Shown here piece after piece: positions 32,353 through 40,555 of a DNA stretch of 50,332 bases. The notes under the pieces were generated by a model. That model searched no databases and had not been told where the DNA came from. It saw only the letters and a program-made list of their open reading frames with translations. Made by a program: the position numbers and the translations under genes. Source of the DNA: Coprenecus sp964640305 (lineage in GTDB: Bacteria > Bacteroidota > Bacteroidia > Bacteroidales > UBA932); the NCBI GenBank assembly GCA_964640305.1, contig CAZXFF010000011.1, forward strand, positions 1 through 50,332, read 5' to 3'. Position 1 is the stretch's first letter, and the number at the start of each line of letters is the position of its first letter.

Positions 32353-34644
32353 ATGGGTAAAAAGGGAGATAATTTAGTGATAGTCGAGTCTCCGGCAAAG
32401 GCCAAGACAATAGAGAAGATTCTGGGAAGTGATTATAAGGTGATGTCCAGTTTCGGCCATATCAGGGATCTCTCCAAGAAGAAGTTGGGTATTGACATAG
32501 AAAACGGATTTGAACCCAAATACGAGATTTCTGCAGACAAGAAAAAGGTAGTGGCCGAGCTTAAGGCCGCATCGGAGCAGGCTACAACGGTTTGGCTTGC
32601 ATCCGATGAAGACCGCGAGGGAGAAGCCATTGCCTGGCATCTGTCTGAGACACTGGGGCTTGATCCTGCCAAGACAAAGCGCATTGTTTTTCATGAAATA
32701 ACCGACAGTGCCATCAGGCATGCGATTGAAGATCCGAGGTCTGTCAATATGGATCTGGTCATGGCCCAGCAGGCCCGCAGGGTTCTGGACCGTCTGGTAG
32801 GTTTCGAATTGTCACCGGTGCTTTGGAAAAAGATAAAGCCGTCCCTTTCGGCAGGAAGGGTGCAGTCAGTGGCGTTGCGTCTGGTTGTGGAGCGTGAGAG
32901 GGAGATAAACGGATTCGAATCGAAGCCATATTATAAGGTAGAAGGGATTTTCAACCCCGGCAGGATACATGGGGTACTGAACCGGAAGTTTGCAGCCAGG
33001 GAGGATGCGGAGGCGTTTCTTGAGAAATGCAAGGGTGCAGTCTTTACTGTGGACAGTGTCGACAAGAAGTCTGTGACGAGAACTCCGGCTCCGCCTTTCA
33101 CTACCTCAACCCTTCAGCAGGAAGCTGCCAGGAAATGCGGGTTTTCCGTGAAACAGACAATGTCTGTGGCCCAGCATCTTTACGAGTCCGGTCTGATTAC
33201 CTACATGAGGACCGACTCCACGACTCTGTCTCAGCTTGCCATTGGTACAGCCAAAAACTGGATAACCGAAAACTTCGGACCGGATTACCATAAGGCAAGA
33301 CAGTACAAGACAAAGGTAAAAGGGGCTCAGGAAGCGCACGAAGCTATACGTCCGACATATATCACGAATACGGAGATCAACGGGACTGCTCCGGATAAAA
33401 AACTGTACTCTCTCATATGGAAACGGACAATCGCATCCCAGATGGCCGACGCCAGGATAGAAAAGACAGAAATAAGGATATGCGGGGACAAGTTCGACGA
33501 ATATTTCGAGGCAACCGGTTCGACAATACTGTTCGACGGATTCCTGAAAGTGTATATGGAAACCCGCGAGGATGAAGGTGACAGCGACGAAGACAGGATA
33601 TTGCCTCCGGTGAAGACAGGCGATGTGCTTGAAAGGGAAGAGATTACCGCTACAGAAAAATATCCTGCACATCCACCGCGTTATTCAGAGGCATCTTTGG
33701 TAAAAAGGATGGAAGAGATAGGGGTCGGCCGACCTTCCACGTATGCTCCTACAATTACAACACTTCACAACAGAGGCTATGTTTCCCGGCAGGACAAGCC
33801 AGGAATTCTGCGCAAGGTGGCAGTGCTGACACTGAAAGGGGATAAGGTAGAAGCAAAGCAGAAACAGGAAAAGACAGGGGCTGAAAGTGCCAGGCTTTGT
33901 CCGGAGGATATAGGGATGGTTGTGACCGATTTCCTGAAGGAAGAATTCCCTTCCATAGTGGATTACGGTTTTACAGCCAAGGTGGAGGAGGATTTTGACA
34001 AGGTCGCAGCAGGAAAGAAGGTATGGAACCAGACAATCAGTGAATTCTATTCCGGATTCCATGAGAAAGTGGAGGATGCAGTGAAGGAAACTTCCCATCT
34101 GAAGGCCAGAAGGATTGTCGGTACCGACCCGGCGACAGGAAAGGTGGTGCTAGCAAGAATGGGAAGGTTCGGATCTGTCGTACAGATAGGAGAGGATGAC
34201 GATCCTGACAAGAAGATCACAGGCATGGAGAAAGGGCAGCTGATCGATACCATTACTCTTGAAGGTGCATTGAAACTGTTTTCCTTACCAAGGACACTAG
34301 GTGAGTATAAAGGAGAGACGGTAATAGTGTCAAAGGGCAGGTTCGGCCCGTATATCAGGTACGGTTCTGCATTTGTATCGCTTCCCAAGGGCAAGGATCC
34401 GCTTACGGTAACAATGGAGGAGGCAGAAGGCATTATTGCGGAGAACGAAGAGAGGGAGAAAAACAAGAACATAAAGACGTTCCCTGAACAGGACATACAG
34501 GTATGCAACGGCCGGTTCGGCCCTTATATCAAGCATGCGGGGGCAAATTTCAGGATTCCGCGAGGCAAAGATCCTGAAAGCCTGACGGCCGAGGACTGTA
34601 TGGAAATCATAGGGGCTTCATCCAAGAAGAAAAGTTCCAAGTAG
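32353..34644 (+). CDS. topA: DNA topoisomerase I
   Basis: TopA relaxes negative supercoils. The protein of about 763 residues starts with the Toprim signature NLVIVESPAKAKTIEKIL and FGHIRDL, has the nucleophilic tyrosine in YMRTDST (Tyr284 for this start) and ends with repeated RFGPYI modules (GRFGPYIRYG, GRFGPYIKHAG) in place of the four-cysteine zinc fingers of enterobacterial TopA. The ATG at 32353 gives MGKKGDNLVIV; ATG 32347 is equally in frame and only two codons earlier. A TTG at 32329 was rejected as it lies inside the promoter. An Lrp-type gene follows 18 bases later. Confidence 0.96.
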   Translation: MGKKGDNLVIVESPAKAKTIEKILGSDYKVMSSFGHIRDLSKKKLGIDIENGFEPKYEISADKKKVVAELKAASEQATTVWLASDEDREGEAIAWHLSETLGLDPAKTKRIVFHEITDSAIRHAIEDPRSVNMDLVMAQQARRVLDRLVGFELSPVLWKKIKPSLSAGRVQSVALRLVVEREREINGFESKPYYKVEGIFNPGRIHGVLNRKFAAREDAEAFLEKCKGAVFTVDSVDKKSVTRTPAPPFTTSTLQQEAARKCGFSVKQTMSVAQHLYESGLITYMRTDSTTLSQLAIGTAKNWITENFGPDYHKARQYKTKVKGAQEAHEAIRPTYITNTEINGTAPDKKLYSLIWKRTIASQMADARIEKTEIRICGDKFDEYFEATGSTILFDGFLKVYMETREDEGDSDEDRILPPVKTGDVLEREEITATEKYPAHPPRYSEASLVKRMEEIGVGRPSTYAPTITTLHNRGYVSRQDKPGILRKVAVLTLKGDKVEAKQKQEKTGAESARLCPEDIGMVVTDFLKEEFPSIVDYGFTAKVEEDFDKVAAGKKVWNQTISEFYSGFHEKVEDAVKETSHLKARRIVGTDPATGKVVLARMGRFGSVVQIGEDDDPDKKITGMEKGQLIDTITLEGALKLFSLPRTLGEYKGETVIVSKGRFGPYIRYGSAFVSLPKGKDPLTVTMEEAEGIIAENEEREKNKNIKTFPEQDIQVCNGRFGPYIKHAGANFRIPRGKDPESLTAEDCMEIIGASSKKKSSK

Positions 34645-34662
34645 TTTTAATATTCACAACAG

Positions 34663-35145
34663 ATGAGCGCAAAGTACGAATTAGACAAGATTGACCAGAA
34701 GATACTCTCGTGTCTGGTCAAGAACGCAAGGAAGCCATTTCTCGAAATTGCACGCGAGTGTGGTGTGTCCGGAGCGGCTATCCATCAACGTGTAAAGAAG
34801 ATGGAAAATATGGGAGTGATTACAGGCTCGCGTCTTCTGGTCAAGCCTCAGGCTCTCGGACTGAATGTCTGCGCTTTTGTGGGCGTGTCTCTTTCCGAGA
34901 CCAGCAAGTACGATGAAGTGATACGTGACCTTAGACTCATTCCTGAGATTGTGGAGTGTCATTTCATTACCGGACGTCATGCATTGATGCTTAAGATGTT
35001 CTGTACGGACCACGATCACCTGATGAACATTCTGGTCCATACAATCCAGAAGATTCCGTATATTCAGAGTACGGATACCATGGTGTCTCTCGATCAGGCA
35101 ATAGAGCGCCAGATCTGGGTCAATGACATGCCGACAAAGGATTAG
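34663..35145 (+). CDS. Lrp/AsnC-family transcriptional regulator
   Basis: The 160-residue protein has an N-terminal helix-turn-helix (KIDQKILSCLVKNARKPFLEIARECGVSGAAIHQRVKKMENMGVITG) and a C-terminal RAM ligand-binding domain (VCAFVGVSLSETSKYDEVIRDL... CHFITGRHALMLKM). Such regulators sense amino acids; the targets are not known here. It lies 18 bases behind topA, likely in the same transcript. Its stop overlaps the stop of the convergent serine-hydrolase gene by 4 bases. Confidence 0.92.
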   Translation: MSAKYELDKIDQKILSCLVKNARKPFLEIARECGVSGAAIHQRVKKMENMGVITGSRLLVKPQALGLNVCAFVGVSLSETSKYDEVIRDLRLIPEIVECHFITGRHALMLKMFCTDHDHLMNILVHTIQKIPYIQSTDTMVSLDQAIERQIWVNDMPTKD

Positions 35146-36834
35146 TCTGCTTTAATCCAGGGTCCGAAGTCTTCATTGTAATTGAAGTCTATTTCAAATT
35201 CCACGGGGGCTTCGGAGTCTTTCGTGTAATTATGGAAATAAACAGGGAAAGTATGTCCGTCTGAACGGAGCCAGTACTCATTTCCACGGTAGTGGTCCAG
35301 ACGGTGTGTCCATCCGTATCTGCCGATGGTGAGGTAAAGTTTCCCGTTTTTCATGCTTACGTTTGCATCTCCGAAAGGAGAGGCTTTCTTATAGGTTCCG
35401 GTCAATCTGGCCGGATCAGGTTCTGCATTGCTTCTGGCAATGGTACATGGGACAGCTCTTCTTCGCGGTTTGGTCTTGTCTTCAAACCATTGCTCAAGGC
35501 CTTCTCCACTCCAGTCTTTAAGGCTGTCCGGGTTGCAGTCCGGCATATACAGGTCAATGATCCTTCTCATGAGTCCTTTGCGTGCGTATTCCGATACTTC
35601 CGAGTTGCACAGTATTGCAAATCCGAGATCCAGTTCCGGGACAAAACCGCATATCCCTGTAAATCCCCATGTCGTACCTGTGTGATATATTACCTTATAT
35701 CTGTCATTTGTTTCTATGTACCAGCAGTATCCGTATTCAGTAACGGAATTGTCCAGGACATTTACAGTGTCTGCTCCGGTATGCAGGAATTCCATGCCTT
35801 TTTCTGATATGACAGTAATGCTGTCCTTGTACGGGTAGATTCTGAAGTCGGTGGAGGGCAGATCAGGAAAGAATGTGTTCTGGGCAATGGAGTCATCCAG
35901 GAATGCATACCTGTCCCTGCTGTCCGGATAGACTGTCTTCACTGTTTTGCCTCTGTCAAGGTGGAATCTGACCCATTTTGCCATGTCGTCGGCATTGGAA
36001 CTTATGCTGCCTGCAGGTCCTATCACGTCTACCCAGTGCAATGCCCTTTCTTCTCCGTACAGGGTTGTCGTATAGATGGATCCTTTTCCGTCCTTGCCTT
36101 TACGGTATCCGAAGTAATGTGCTTTCGAGGCATTCTGTCCCGCATCCAGATATCCCTTTGAACCGGGAACAGACGAATCCATGCCGAGAGGCTTGAAAAT
36201 CCTTTCACGAATGTTGTCTTCCCAGCTTTTCCCTGTTACCTTTTCCACCAGTCTGGCTGCAATGATGAATGTAATGTTGTTATACNNNNNNNNNNCCGGG
36301 AGCATATACGGTCGGAATGTATTTGAACATTCTGTAAATGTCCTCCCTGTTGTACCCGAGATTGGCTATGTAAGTACCGGCCTGTGCAACAAGGCCTGTC
36401 CTATGTGTCAGAAAATCTTTTACTATCAGAGTATCCCCCGCATCTTTGTCGTACCATTCGAAGTCAGGCATCAGGACTTTGACGGTATCGTCCCATGAAA
36501 GAAGGCCGTCGTCGACTACGGACTGTATGACTGCTGCCGTGAATGCCTTTGTCATAGAACCGATGTGGAAAAGGGTGGAGGATGTTATTGCAGCGTCAGG
36601 ACCGTTCTTCTCTATGCTTTTGCCCTTCTCCTTTATTCCGAACCCTTCGGAAAAGACTATGGAATCCCCCTTTACCACACTTACCGACATTCCGGGAATC
36701 TTCCATTCATTCAGAACTTTCCATGCATAGTTACGTATTTCTCCGTTTCTGTCACCGGATGCCTGGAGCATAATTGCCGGAAATGTCAGTAATGCAGCCA
36801 GAAGTAGCCGGTACAGATGTTTTTGTCTGTTCAT
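35142..36834 (-). CDS. Exported beta-lactamase-family serine hydrolase, broken by an assembly gap
   Basis: This gene encodes a class C beta-lactamase-like hydrolase (DD-peptidase or esterase type). The N-terminal part has a signal peptide (about 1-25) and the SxxK motif SMTK (Ser93-Lys96). The C-terminal part has YNN, an HTGTTWGF triad motif (YHTGTTWGF) and a C-terminal DUF3471-like beta domain. Ten Ns at 36286-36295 separate the two parts, and their frames differ by one, so the true gap length is not 10. The family pattern P-G-x-x-x-x-Y-x-N suggests about 12 missing bases. The gene itself is probably intact. It lies 8 bases behind radA. Confidence 0.85.
36286..36295. other. Run of 10 N (assembly gap)
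   Basis: Ten Ns lie inside the serine-hydrolase gene between the Pro-Gly codons and the Tyr-Asn-Asn codons. It is a scaffold placeholder and not a biological feature, and shows the sequence is a draft assembly. Confidence 0.98.
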
Positions 36835-36842
36835 GGTTTATG

Positions 36843-38255
36843 TTATTCCTTAAAGAGTTTGCGGCACAGTTGTCCGATGTCTGACAGTTCCACGATTGCT
36901 ATCCTGCAGTCTCTTAGACCGGCTTTCAGTTCGTCGTTCATGTTGTATGAGGATATGAATATCTCTTTATACCCAAGGCGTGCAGCCTCGGATATCCTTT
37001 CCCCGATACGGCTTACAGGACGGATTTCCCCGCTTAATCCTACTTCTGCGGCGAAGCAGCTTTGAGGCCGGAGGCACATGTCGAAATTGGAGGAAAGGAT
37101 TGCGGCAACTACTGCCAGATCGCAGGCTGTATCGGTTACTTTCATACCACCGGCAACGTTAAGGAACACGTCTTTTGCGGAAAGTTTGAATCCTGCTCTT
37201 TTTTCCAGGACGGCCAGGAGCATGTTGAGCCTTCTTGTATCGTATCCTGTTGTTGACCGTTGCGGCGTCCCGTATGCAGCTGTCGATACAAGTGCCTGTA
37301 TTTCAATCAGGAATGGGCGGGCCCCATCCGTCATGCTGCCGACAGCGGTACCGCTGAGGGCGTTCCTGTGCATGGGAGTAAGTATGTCTGAAGGATTTAC
37401 AATCTCTTTCAGGCCGGTTCCCGTCATCTCGAATATGGCTATTCCGGCTGTGGAACCGAAACGGTTCTTGATACTGCGGAGGATCCTGTGTGAGTGCTTG
37501 GTATCTCCCTCGAACTGCAATACGGCATCTACGATATGTTCCAGTATCTTCGGACCTGCAATAATGCCGTCCTTGGTGATATGACCGATCATTATGACAG
37601 GAATGTTCGTCTCTTTTGCAAAACGGAGCAGTGCAGCAGCGCACTCCCTTACCTGTGAGACAGAACTTGCAGCGGATTCCAGTGATTCAGTATATATTGT
37701 CTGGACTGAGTCTATGATGAGGAGTTCCGGTTTGAGTTTCCGGCTTTGCTCCAATATGTTCTCAAGAAGCGTTTCTCCAAGAATTGTGCAGTTCTCTCCG
37801 GATGTGGACCCGGTGGCGGATGTATTCCTTCTGGCAAGTCTCATCGCCCTCAGTTTGATCTGGCGTGGAGATTCTTCTCCTGATACGTACAAAGTCCTGA
37901 GGTGGCTGCAAGCAAGAGGAATCTGAAGGGCAAGAGTGGATTTCCCTATACCGGGCTCCCCTCCGATGAGTATCATTGATCCTGGAACGATACCTCCGCC
38001 CAGCATCCTGTCTATTTCCGGACTTCCGGTAAGGATCCTTTTCTCCTCTTTAAGGGAGATTTCATTGAGGGATACCGGTTCAGGATTCCTGGTATCCAGA
38101 AATGCTCTGGTTTTCCGTCCCTGCCCTTTTGCAGCTGCCTGCTTGGGCTCTTCTACCATTGTGTTCCATTCTCCGCAGGCAGGACATCTTCCCATCCATT
38201 TGGAACTTTCATTCCCGCAAGAGGAGCAGTACCATACGCTTTTTGCTGTTGCCAT
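36843..38255 (-). CDS. radA: DNA repair protein RadA (Sms)
   Basis: RadA is a RecA-like helicase that helps branch migration during recombination repair. The 470-residue protein has an N-terminal four-cysteine zinc finger (Cys10, Cys13, Cys24, Cys27 in CSSCG...CPACGEW), Walker A GGEPGIGKST (98-107), the RadA-specific KNRFG motif (263-267) and a C-terminal Lon-protease-like domain without the protease serine (GTAVGSMTDGARPFLIEIQALVS). It is 14 bases behind the lipoprotein gene and 8 bases before the serine hydrolase. Confidence 0.97.
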   Translation of the reverse strand: MATAKSVWYCSSCGNESSKWMGRCPACGEWNTMVEEPKQAAAKGQGRKTRAFLDTRNPEPVSLNEISLKEEKRILTGSPEIDRMLGGGIVPGSMILIGGEPGIGKSTLALQIPLACSHLRTLYVSGEESPRQIKLRAMRLARRNTSATGSTSGENCTILGETLLENILEQSRKLKPELLIIDSVQTIYTESLESAASSVSQVRECAAALLRFAKETNIPVIMIGHITKDGIIAGPKILEHIVDAVLQFEGDTKHSHRILRSIKNRFGSTAGIAIFEMTGTGLKEIVNPSDILTPMHRNALSGTAVGSMTDGARPFLIEIQALVSTAAYGTPQRSTTGYDTRRLNMLLAVLEKRAGFKLSAKDVFLNVAGGMKVTDTACDLAVVAAILSSNFDMCLRPQSCFAAEVGLSGEIRPVSRIGERISEAARLGYKEIFISSYNMNDELKAGLRDCRIAIVELSDIGQLCRKLFKE

Positions 38256-38269
38256 ACTCTTAGTGACTA

Positions 38270-39310
38270 TTAGCTGACTGGGGACAGGGTCATTGACAAG
38301 GAGTATTTCCCTTCACCTCCGGTCAGTACGGAAATCATATCGAGAGCTGCTGCCCTGTATTCCTGAAAATTATCTTCTGTGATGACAGTCCCGAGGAAAT
38401 TGTCATCGAGAAACAGTTTCGCTTCATCATAGGTGATGGTCTCCATTTCGGCAGCAATCGTTTCCAGAGATTCCCGCATAAGCGATATGTAGAAATCCGC
38501 CAGACTCTGGTCCGCACTCAGGACAAGACGTCCTTCCGCAAATGAAAAGTATACCGGAATGCTTATACTCTGTCCTTTTTCGAGTATGTGGGCAAATCCT
38601 ATAAGCCTGAGGAACTCGAGCATATTGCTGTCTAAACCCTGAAGGAATGCTCCTGAGCTGGATTTGCTTACATGGAAATTAATAAGTTCCTTTTGGGGAC
38701 GCAGGTAGTATTCCATAATGTTCTCGTGGGAGATGTTGTCCGTACACAGGGTACCGTAGGAAGTGAATTCTATAAATTCCACATCTGTAGAAACTTCCAG
38801 GAATTCTTCCAGTGTCCTGTTGACAGTTGCATTGGTTTCCTTGTGTCCGTCGAAGTCTGCGGTAATGGAATAAGGTTTCCACTTGCCTACAATGTCCGAT
38901 GTGATTGTCTCGTTTATGTAAAGCTGCGCAAGAACTGTATCCCTGATAATCCCGTAAATTTCCACAATGCGGTCTTCCGTTTGCTTTTTGCCGGTGAAAA
39001 CGAGTTCTTCCCTGTTCACGGATTCATTGCTGTAGTTTGTTTCTGCACTGCCGGTGAATTCTATGGCTGGCTGGCCGACAATCAGGTTGTGCAGGGTGAA
39101 AATGCAACTGTTTCCTGCCAGAATGGTCAGTTCGACAGATGCATCGGCATATACCTGGCTGGCATTGGCTACAGGACCGCAATTGCGAATGACGGATGTT
39201 TCTTCTTCTATCAGATATTCCCCGGAGTAGAGGAAGGAGGTGTCTTCCTTTATGCAGGAAGTGGCAAGAAGAACCATCGTCATGCAATATATTACCAGTT
39301 TCCTGTTCAT
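38270..39310 (-). CDS. Lipoprotein of unknown function
   Basis: I do not recognise this 346-residue protein. It has a lipoprotein signal (Cys19 in LLATSCIKED). The +2 to +5 residues IKED contain acidic positions close to the lipidated Cys, similar to surface-export signals described in Bacteroidota, so it may be surface-exposed. The first half looks beta-rich and the second half helical (ADFYISLMRESLETIAAEMETITYDEAKLF). It lies between the symporter and radA, 12 and 14 bases from its neighbours. Confidence 0.83.
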   Translation of the reverse strand: MNRKLVIYCMTMVLLATSCIKEDTSFLYSGEYLIEEETSVIRNCGPVANASQVYADASVELTILAGNSCIFTLHNLIVGQPAIEFTGSAETNYSNESVNREELVFTGKKQTEDRIVEIYGIIRDTVLAQLYINETITSDIVGKWKPYSITADFDGHKETNATVNRTLEEFLEVSTDVEFIEFTSYGTLCTDNISHENIMEYYLRPQKELINFHVSKSSSGAFLQGLDSNMLEFLRLIGFAHILEKGQSISIPVYFSFAEGRLVLSADQSLADFYISLMRESLETIAAEMETITYDEAKLFLDDNFLGTVITEDNFQEYRAAALDMISVLTGGEGKYSLSMTLSPVS

Positions 39311-39322
39311 GTGCTTTCTGCT

Positions 39323-40555
39323 CTATATCGTCAGTTTTTCCTTTTCCGATTTTGCTACTACCACTGCTCCGCACAGGTCACCGTAAACGTTGAGGCAGGT
39401 ACGTGGCATCTCGCAAAGCTGCTGGACGGCAAGTATCATTCCGATCCCCTCAAGCGGGAGTCCCACTGCATTGAACACTACAGTCATCATGACGATTCCG
39501 GCCATCGGAATCCCTGCTGATCCTACAGCTGCAAGCAGTGAGGTAAGAACGATGGTTATCTGCTGTCCGAGGGTCATGTCTATCCCGTAAACCTGTGCAA
39601 TGAACAGGGCGGATACGCATTCGAACAGTGCTGTTCCGTTCATGTTTATGGTACTGCCCAGCGATAATGTAAATGTGGAGATTTTTTCTGAAATTCCGCA
39701 CTGCTCTTGGGAATATTTAATCGAGAGTGGCAGGGTGGCGCTGGACGAGCATGTCGTGAATGCGGTTATCAGCGGTGTGGAAACTTTTCTGGCATGCCTG
39801 AGCGGATTTTCTTTCCCGAGTATCCTTACAGAGAGGGGAAGTATGATCAGCCCCTGGATAAGACATCCTGCCCAGACCGTCAGTACAAACATACCGAGCC
39901 CCTTTACTATTCCCAGAAGGGATTCCGGGTTTTCTGCCTGGGCGCCTACCATGCAGGCTACTACCGAAAATATCCCAAACGGTGTCAGTTTGATAATGAA
40001 CATGGTTATCTTCATTATCAGTTCATAGAATGCCGTGAAGAAATCTTTCAGGATGTTGAAATGCTTATGGTCGATTTTCAACGCAAAAATACCAAGCACT
40101 ATGGCAAAAAAGATTATGGGCAGAAGGTTCCCGTCAGCCATCGACTTGAAGACATTCGAGGGCACGATGCCTGTAATATGGTCGATAAGGGAGATTTTCT
40201 GGGCGGTAAAACTGCTGATGTCCCCCCCTACGGCGATATCCTTGCCGACACCGGGACGAATGGTAATTACAAGAAGGAGTCCGGTAACTATTGCTATCAA
40301 AGTAGTGGCAAAATAGTAGGAGATGGTCTTCCCGAGTATTTTCCCGACTTTCCCGCTTCCCTGCATCCCTGATACACCTATGAAGATGGCAGATGTTATA
40401 AGCGGTATGACTACCATGTTCAAAGCGTTCAGGAATATGTCTCCCATCCATTTTATGTATTTTGTCTGGTCGGGGAGCAGTATTCCGAAAATTATTCCGG
40501 CACCTATCCCTATGAGTATTTGCCAGTGGAGGGCAATGCGTATACCTTTTTTCAT
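39323..40555 (-). CDS. Dicarboxylate/amino acid:cation symporter (DAACS family)
   Basis: This 410-residue inner-membrane protein belongs to the sodium/proton-coupled glutamate/dicarboxylate carriers. The conserved serine-rich hairpin TCSSSATLPLS and the sodium-binding NMNGTALFE motif (NMDGT type) are present, with eight or so spans. The precise substrate (glutamate, aspartate, C4-dicarboxylates) cannot be told. The ATG at 40553-40555 overlaps the malQ stop by 4 bases (ATGA), which decides this start over an upstream one that would lie inside malQ. Confidence 0.93.
   Translation of the reverse strand: MKKGIRIALHWQILIGIGAGIIFGILLPDQTKYIKWMGDIFLNALNMVVIPLITSAIFIGVSGMQGSGKVGKILGKTISYYFATTLIAIVTGLLLVITIRPGVGKDIAVGGDISSFTAQKISLIDHITGIVPSNVFKSMADGNLLPIIFFAIVLGIFALKIDHKHFNILKDFFTAFYELIMKITMFIIKLTPFGIFSVVACMVGAQAENPESLLGIVKGLGMFVLTVWAGCLIQGLIILPLSVRILGKENPLRHARKVSTPLITAFTTCSSSATLPLSIKYSQEQCGISEKISTFTLSLGSTINMNGTALFECVSALFIAQVYGIDMTLGQQITIVLTSLLAAVGSAGIPMAGIVMMTVVFNAVGLPLEGIGMILAVQQLCEMPRTCLNVYGDLCGAVVVAKSEKEKLTI

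Noticed and set aside
38672..39520. 282-codon plus-strand frame opposite the lipoprotein and symporter genes
   Set aside because: It is antisense to two genes with clear features and shows no domain or own promoter.
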